DNA of 64,000 nucleotides, taken from positions 1,267,001 to 1,331,000 of the forward strand of contig NZ_CP083455.1 in the NCBI RefSeq assembly GCF_020229735.1. Direction: 5' to 3'. The DNA comes from Deinococcus taeanensis (GTDB lineage: Bacteria; Deinococcota; Deinococci; Deinococcales; Deinococcaceae). Made by a program: the position numbers and the translations under genes. The notes under the pieces are model-generated. The model was given only the letters and a program-made list of their open reading frames with translations. It was not told where the DNA came from and ran no database searches. The first letter of the stretch is position 1. The number at the start of each line of letters is the position of its first letter. Positions 59,538 through 64,000 of this stretch are shown here, one piece after another.

Positions 59538-60037
59538 GTGGCCCTCCAGGGAGACGTGAACAGGTGCCTGAGGGCGGCGAGGGTCAGCCAGTTGAAGTGG
59601 GCGGGGTGCGTATCCACTTGCCTGCGGAGCGCCGTCAGCGCCACCCACTGGTGGGCTTCGGCGTGGTCGCCGTGGCGGGTGAGCGTCCCGGTGGCTTCCA
59701 CGCGGAAGAAGAAGCCGACGCTGTCCACGGGGCCGCGGGTGGTCTGGTACACGAAGGAGGGGGTCAGGCACTCGACGTCCCCGCCTGGCACTGTGGAGTG
59801 GGTGAGGTTCAGGTCGTCGAGAAACGCGGTGATGGTCAGGCCGGTCTCCTCGTTCACCTCGCGTTTCAGGGCGGCGGTGATGGGTTCAAACGGGTCGAGT
59901 TGTCCGCCGGGGAACTCGAGGGTTCGGGGTTCGCCGGGCTTGGCGCGCACCTGGAGCAGCACCTCCCGGCCGTGCGGGCCAGAACGTTCGATGATCGCGC
60001 GGGCGTTCACGTAGAAGGCAGGGCGGCGGGTGAACAT
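59534..60037 (-). CDS. Nudix hydrolase
   Basis: 167 residues. The Nudix box reads GGQLDPFEPITAALKREVNEETGL (G-x5-E-x7-REVNEETG-type with the REx2EE core intact). Flanking strands YVNARAIIERSGPHGREVLLQVRAKPGEPRTLEFPGG are typical. It lies between the inner permease and the oxidoreductase, overlapping both by a few bases, so it belongs to the same transcript; substrate unknown. Confidence 0.86.
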   Translation of the reverse strand: MFTRRPAFYVNARAIIERSGPHGREVLLQVRAKPGEPRTLEFPGGQLDPFEPITAALKREVNEETGLTITAFLDDLNLTHSTVPGGDVECLTPSFVYQTTRGPVDSVGFFFRVEATGTLTRHGDHAEAHQWVALTALRRQVDTHPAHFNWLTLAALRHLFTSPWRAT

Positions 60038-60969
60038 CAGCCCTTCACCGCACCTTCCAGGCCTTTCATGAAGTACTTCTGGCCCATCAGGAACACCACG
60101 AGAATGGGGATGATGGTGATGACGGCGCCGGCCATCACGGCGCGGGAGTTGGTGCTGAACGTGCCGGACAGTTCCAGCAGCCCTGCGGAGAGGGGCAGCA
60201 TGTTCTTGTCGGGCAGCATGATGCGGGCCCACAGAAACGAGTTCCAGTACGCCACGAATTCCAGAATGGCGAACGCTGCGATGGTGGGCAGGGCGAGAGG
60301 CAGCATGATGCGGCGCCAGATGGTGAGTTCCGGTGCGCCGTCGATCCGGGCGGCCTCGATCAGTTCCAGCGGAACGCCCAGGTACGCCTGCCTTAGTAGA
60401 AACAGCCCGACGATGCTGGCCGCGCCGGGCAGCACCACGGCGAGGTACTGGCGGATCATGTCTGCGGCTGGGCTGGTCTGCTGGAGCAGGCCCAGTTTGA
60501 TGGTGGTGATGTAGTTGACGATCAGTCCTGCCTCGTTCGGCAGCACCATCAGGATCAGGATGGCGTAGAAGATCAGGTCCCGGCCCGGGAAGCGCATTTT
60601 GGCCAGCGGGTACGCGGCGAGCGTGGCGAGCGTGGTGGTGAGGGTGACGCCCAGCGCGCAGATCACGACGGAGTTCATGATCAGGCGCCAGAAGGGGACG
60701 GTGGTGCCGCTGAACATCTCAGCGTAGTTGCGCAGGCTGAAGCTGCGCGGCAGGAGTTTCACCTCGTAGATGTTCCCGGTGGGTTCCAGGGACGTGATGA
60801 GCGTCCAGTAGAAGGGGTAGAGCATGATCAGTGCGATGACGGTCAGTACGGCGTACGCCACGAGGTTGCGCAGGCCCTGGCGGCGCCGGCGCGCGACCTT
60901 CAGGCGGGCGGCCACCTGCGCGTGACGGTCACGCTGCAGCACTTCCTGGGGGAGGGAGGTCTCAGGCAT
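60037..60969 (-). CDS. ABC sugar transporter permease (MalG type)
   Basis: 310 residues with six hydrophobic segments. The cytoplasmic loop that contacts the ATPase is EAARIDGAPELTIWRRIMLPLALP (EAA motif). The N-terminal LYPFYWTLITSLEP and C-terminal PLSAGLLELSG...VFLMGQKYFMKGLEGAVKG are typical of CUT1-family MalG-like permeases. Overlaps the upstream MalF-like gene by 8 bases. No ATPase or binding protein gene is in the window; CUT1 systems often share an MsmK-type ATPase. Confidence 0.92.
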   Translation of the reverse strand: MPETSLPQEVLQRDRHAQVAARLKVARRRRQGLRNLVAYAVLTVIALIMLYPFYWTLITSLEPTGNIYEVKLLPRSFSLRNYAEMFSGTTVPFWRLIMNSVVICALGVTLTTTLATLAAYPLAKMRFPGRDLIFYAILILMVLPNEAGLIVNYITTIKLGLLQQTSPAADMIRQYLAVVLPGAASIVGLFLLRQAYLGVPLELIEAARIDGAPELTIWRRIMLPLALPTIAAFAILEFVAYWNSFLWARIMLPDKNMLPLSAGLLELSGTFSTNSRAVMAGAVITIIPILVVFLMGQKYFMKGLEGAVKG

Positions 60970-61903
60970 CGGTGCGCCCTCCCCGGGTCAGGCGGAAGTT
61001 CAGCAGGCCGAACAGGATGCTGACCACCGCGACGACCATGCTCGCGGCGGCGGCCAGTCCGAAGTTGAAGTCCCCGCCGAAAGCTTTGGAGAACGAGTAC
61101 ATCAGCGCGGAGTACGTGCTGCCGGCGGGGTAGCCGTTGGGCGTCATGACGTACAGCTCCTCGAACACCTTCACGGCGCTGATGGTGGACAGCAGGCTGC
61201 ACACCAGGATGGTGGGGCGCAGGCCCGGCAGCGTGATGTTCCAGAACACCTGCGCGCGGGTGGCGCCGTCGATCACGGCGGCTTCCTCCAGTTCCGGGCT
61301 GATGCCCTGCAGGCCGGCGAGGTACAGCACCATGTAGTACCCGATGCCCTTCCAGAGGGTGACGAACATGACGGCGAACAGCGCGGTGGCGGGAGAGTCC
61401 AGCAGGCTGTGATCCCCGTGCATCAGGCCGAGGGCCATCAGGAGGCTGTTCACGGCGCCGCCCTGCTTGTACAGCCACGACCAGATGAGGCCAACCACGG
61501 CGAAGCTGGTCACGACCGGCACGTAGTACGCCGTGCGGAAGAACCCGATGCCTTTCAGGGGGCGGTTGACGAGGAGCGCGACCAGGATGGAGATCACCTG
61601 GATCACGGGGACGACCAGCACGTACTTCAGGCTGTTGCGCAGCCCGGACCAGAACTGCTCGTCGGCGAAGAGTTCGCGGAAGTTCGCGAGGCCCACCCAT
61701 TTGGGCGGGCTGATGATGTTGTATTCCGTGAACGCCAGGTACGTGCCGAACACCACGGGCCACGTGTGGTACACGACGAGCAGGACCAGGAAGGGCAGCA
61801 TGAACGCGTAGGCGATCAGCGTGTTGCGGACCGTGACGGAGGCGCCGGTGCCGCCGCGGCGGTGTTGTTCACGGCGCGACACGCGCCGCCGTTTTGCTGT
61901 CAT
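60962..61903 (-). CDS. ABC sugar transporter permease (MalF type)
   Basis: 313 residues, six hydrophobic segments; EAA loop LEEAAVIDGATRAQVFWNITLPGLRPT. AYAFMLPFLVLLVVYHTWPVVFGTYLAFTEYNI is the usual CUT1 start. First gene of a four-gene leftward operon (permease, permease, Nudix, FAD oxidoreductase). Upstream lies no binding-protein gene, so the operon begins here or the binding protein is encoded elsewhere. Confidence 0.92.
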   Translation of the reverse strand: MTAKRRRVSRREQHRRGGTGASVTVRNTLIAYAFMLPFLVLLVVYHTWPVVFGTYLAFTEYNIISPPKWVGLANFRELFADEQFWSGLRNSLKYVLVVPVIQVISILVALLVNRPLKGIGFFRTAYYVPVVTSFAVVGLIWSWLYKQGGAVNSLLMALGLMHGDHSLLDSPATALFAVMFVTLWKGIGYYMVLYLAGLQGISPELEEAAVIDGATRAQVFWNITLPGLRPTILVCSLLSTISAVKVFEELYVMTPNGYPAGSTYSALMYSFSKAFGGDFNFGLAAAASMVVAVVSILFGLLNFRLTRGGRTDA

Positions 61904-62008
61904 GTCCGGCAGTGTAGCGGCACTGACGCGGGCTGGCGTGAAAAATCAGCCCCCGGTGATGGGGGCTGGTCTGGACCGTCTGGACATGACTGGCGTGAAG
62001 CCCTGGAC

Positions 62009-62242
62009 TCAGTGACCGTCACCGTCGCGGGCTTCGTGTTGACCCTCGCGGTACTCGACCTGGGCTTCGCGGTTGTGAAGTTCGGCTTTCGCGCGGTCTT
62101 CGAGCGCTTCGGCCTTGTGGTGGGCGTCGCCGGTCACGGCGTGCGCGGCGTTGTGACCCGCCTCGCGGGCGCGGTCGGCGGCCTCGTTGACCTTGGCTGC
62201 TGCGGCGTCGGCCATGTTCTGCATGGTGCTCTTGTCGCTCAT
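62009..62242 (-). CDS. Small hydrophilic LEA-like protein
   Basis: 77 residues: DKSTMQNMADAAAAKVNEAADRAREAGHNAAHAVTG, then HHKAEALEDRAKAELHNREAQVEYREGQHEARDGDGH. Rich in Ala, Glu, Lys, His and Asp, with no Cys, Phe or Trp and an 11-residue-like Ala/charged periodicity typical of group 3 LEA proteins and some CsbD-like stress proteins. GGAGGA with 8-base spacing supports the start. A desiccation-protective role is an inference. Confidence 0.7.
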   Translation of the reverse strand: MSDKSTMQNMADAAAAKVNEAADRAREAGHNAAHAVTGDAHHKAEALEDRAKAELHNREAQVEYREGQHEARDGDGH

Positions 62243-62458
62243 CGGTGCGGTCCTCCTGAATCTGAATTCCCGGCGTGGGTACCTCCAGCATCCCGCCGGG
62301 CTCATCCGGTTGGGTAAGACGGACCTTGAGGTGGTCCGGAGTGTCCCTGCCGGAAATCTTCACGTTGGCGCGGGGCTGCGCTGAACTGCGTATAAACCCT
62401 TCGGGTAACAGGTACACCAACTCGCGCCCTCGCCGGGTGGAGTACAGTGGACCCCGTC

Positions 62459-63715
<1,257 letters not shown>

Positions 63716-63726
63716 GGACTGAACAT

Positions 63727-63763
63727 AGAGGAGGGGCGCCCCGCACCGGAGCGCCCCTCCTCT
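63727..63763. terminator. Terminator between icd and msrA
   Basis: Perfect 13-bp stem AGAGGAGGGGCGC / GCGCCCCTCCTCT with an 11-base loop between convergent genes. Confidence 0.8.
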
Positions 63764-63787
63764 GTGTTGTGGGGTGCAGCGCTGAAT

Positions 63788-64000
63788 TCAGGCGCGCAGG
63801 CGGTCAGCGTAGTACTGCCGCAGTTTCGTGACCTTCGGGGCAATCACGGCCACGCAGTAGGGCTGTCGGGGGTTGTTCTCGTAGTAGTTCTGGTGGTAGT
63901 CCTCGGCCACGTGGAACTCGCTGGCGGGCTCGATGGTGGTCACGATCGGCTGCCCGAACACGTCCTGCCGGGTCAGGTCCTCAATGACCTCGCGCGTCTG
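63788..64000 (-). CDS. msrA: Peptide methionine sulfoxide reductase MsrA (C-terminal part)
   Basis: The last 70 residues of MsrA; the N-terminus with the catalytic GCFWG motif lies outside the window. [41 protein letters not shown] contains the conserved AEDYHQNY substrate-pocket motif. Repairs oxidised methionine; fits the oxidative-stress lifestyle. Confidence 0.92.
   Translation of the reverse strand, partial: QTREVIEDLTRQDVFGQPIVTTIEPASEFHVAEDYHQNYYENNPRQPYCVAVIAPKVTKLRQYYADRLRA

Overview
The window is high-GC bacterial DNA that fits Deinococcus or a close relative. Supporting signs are lysine made by the LysW/alpha-aminoadipate route (hacA, hacB, lysW, lysX), a solitary minC, an RNHCP zinc protein, a Mn superoxide dismutase, bacterial-type AspRS fused in an operon to HisRS, and many genes without a ribosome binding site but with a TANNNT box 6-8 bases before the start codon, the leaderless promoter type common in Deinococcus. 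The species call is an inference from gene content, not from a search.

Layout. 1-5.6 kb: edge fragment, M19 dipeptidase, HAD hydrolase, class V aminotransferase, metallophosphoesterase, Lnt. 5.67-6.7 kb: a single Xer-type tyrosine recombinase with a 28-bp dif-like palindrome directly before its start. 6.8-14.1 kb: lipid kinase, TIG lipoprotein, hisS-aspS, histidine phosphatase, Rrf2 regulator plus quinone reductase, secreted protein. 14.2-20.6 kb: sucCD, Xaa-Pro peptidase, LysM/RlpA protein, YbjN protein, PepF. 20.6-26.3 kb: MFS exporter and a six-gene leftward run parA, RHH protein, HEAGH membrane protein, gluQ, trpB, trpA. 26.4-39.1 kb: PIG-L deacetylase, S1 protein, minC, amidase, pheA, SDR plus a frameshifted acyl-adenylate ligase, sodA, ClC channel, lipoproteins, tandem OmpH/Skp proteins, CBS-ACT protein. 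39.2-42.6 kb: lysine operon. 42.9-47.4 kb: aquaporin, radical SAM protein, broken Panacea (DUF4065) gene, methyltransferase. 47.4-54.8 kb: nadB-nadC-nadA, MOSC, small proteins, MBL hydrolase, purD. 54.9-58.1 kb: tRNA-Leu(CAA) followed by a decayed, lower-GC insertion that ends with an integrase remnant and a degenerate copy of the tRNA 3' half. 58.2-64 kb: FAD oxidoreductase, Nudix and two sugar-type ABC permeases in one operon, a small LEA-like protein, icd and the end of msrA.

Most of the window is housekeeping metabolism (TCA enzymes sucCD and icd; NAD, lysine, tryptophan, phenylalanine and purine synthesis). The most unusual signals are: the Xer gene with its adjacent dif-like site; a 33-bp tripartite repeat (GTGAA, 4 nt, TTCAC, 14 nt, GTGAA) found with identical spacing in three intergenic regions; the tRNA-Leu island; a LysW carrier protein without any of its zinc cysteines next to a cysteine-rich LysW-like protein; and a helically phased AGCAATA operator array before the class V aminotransferase.
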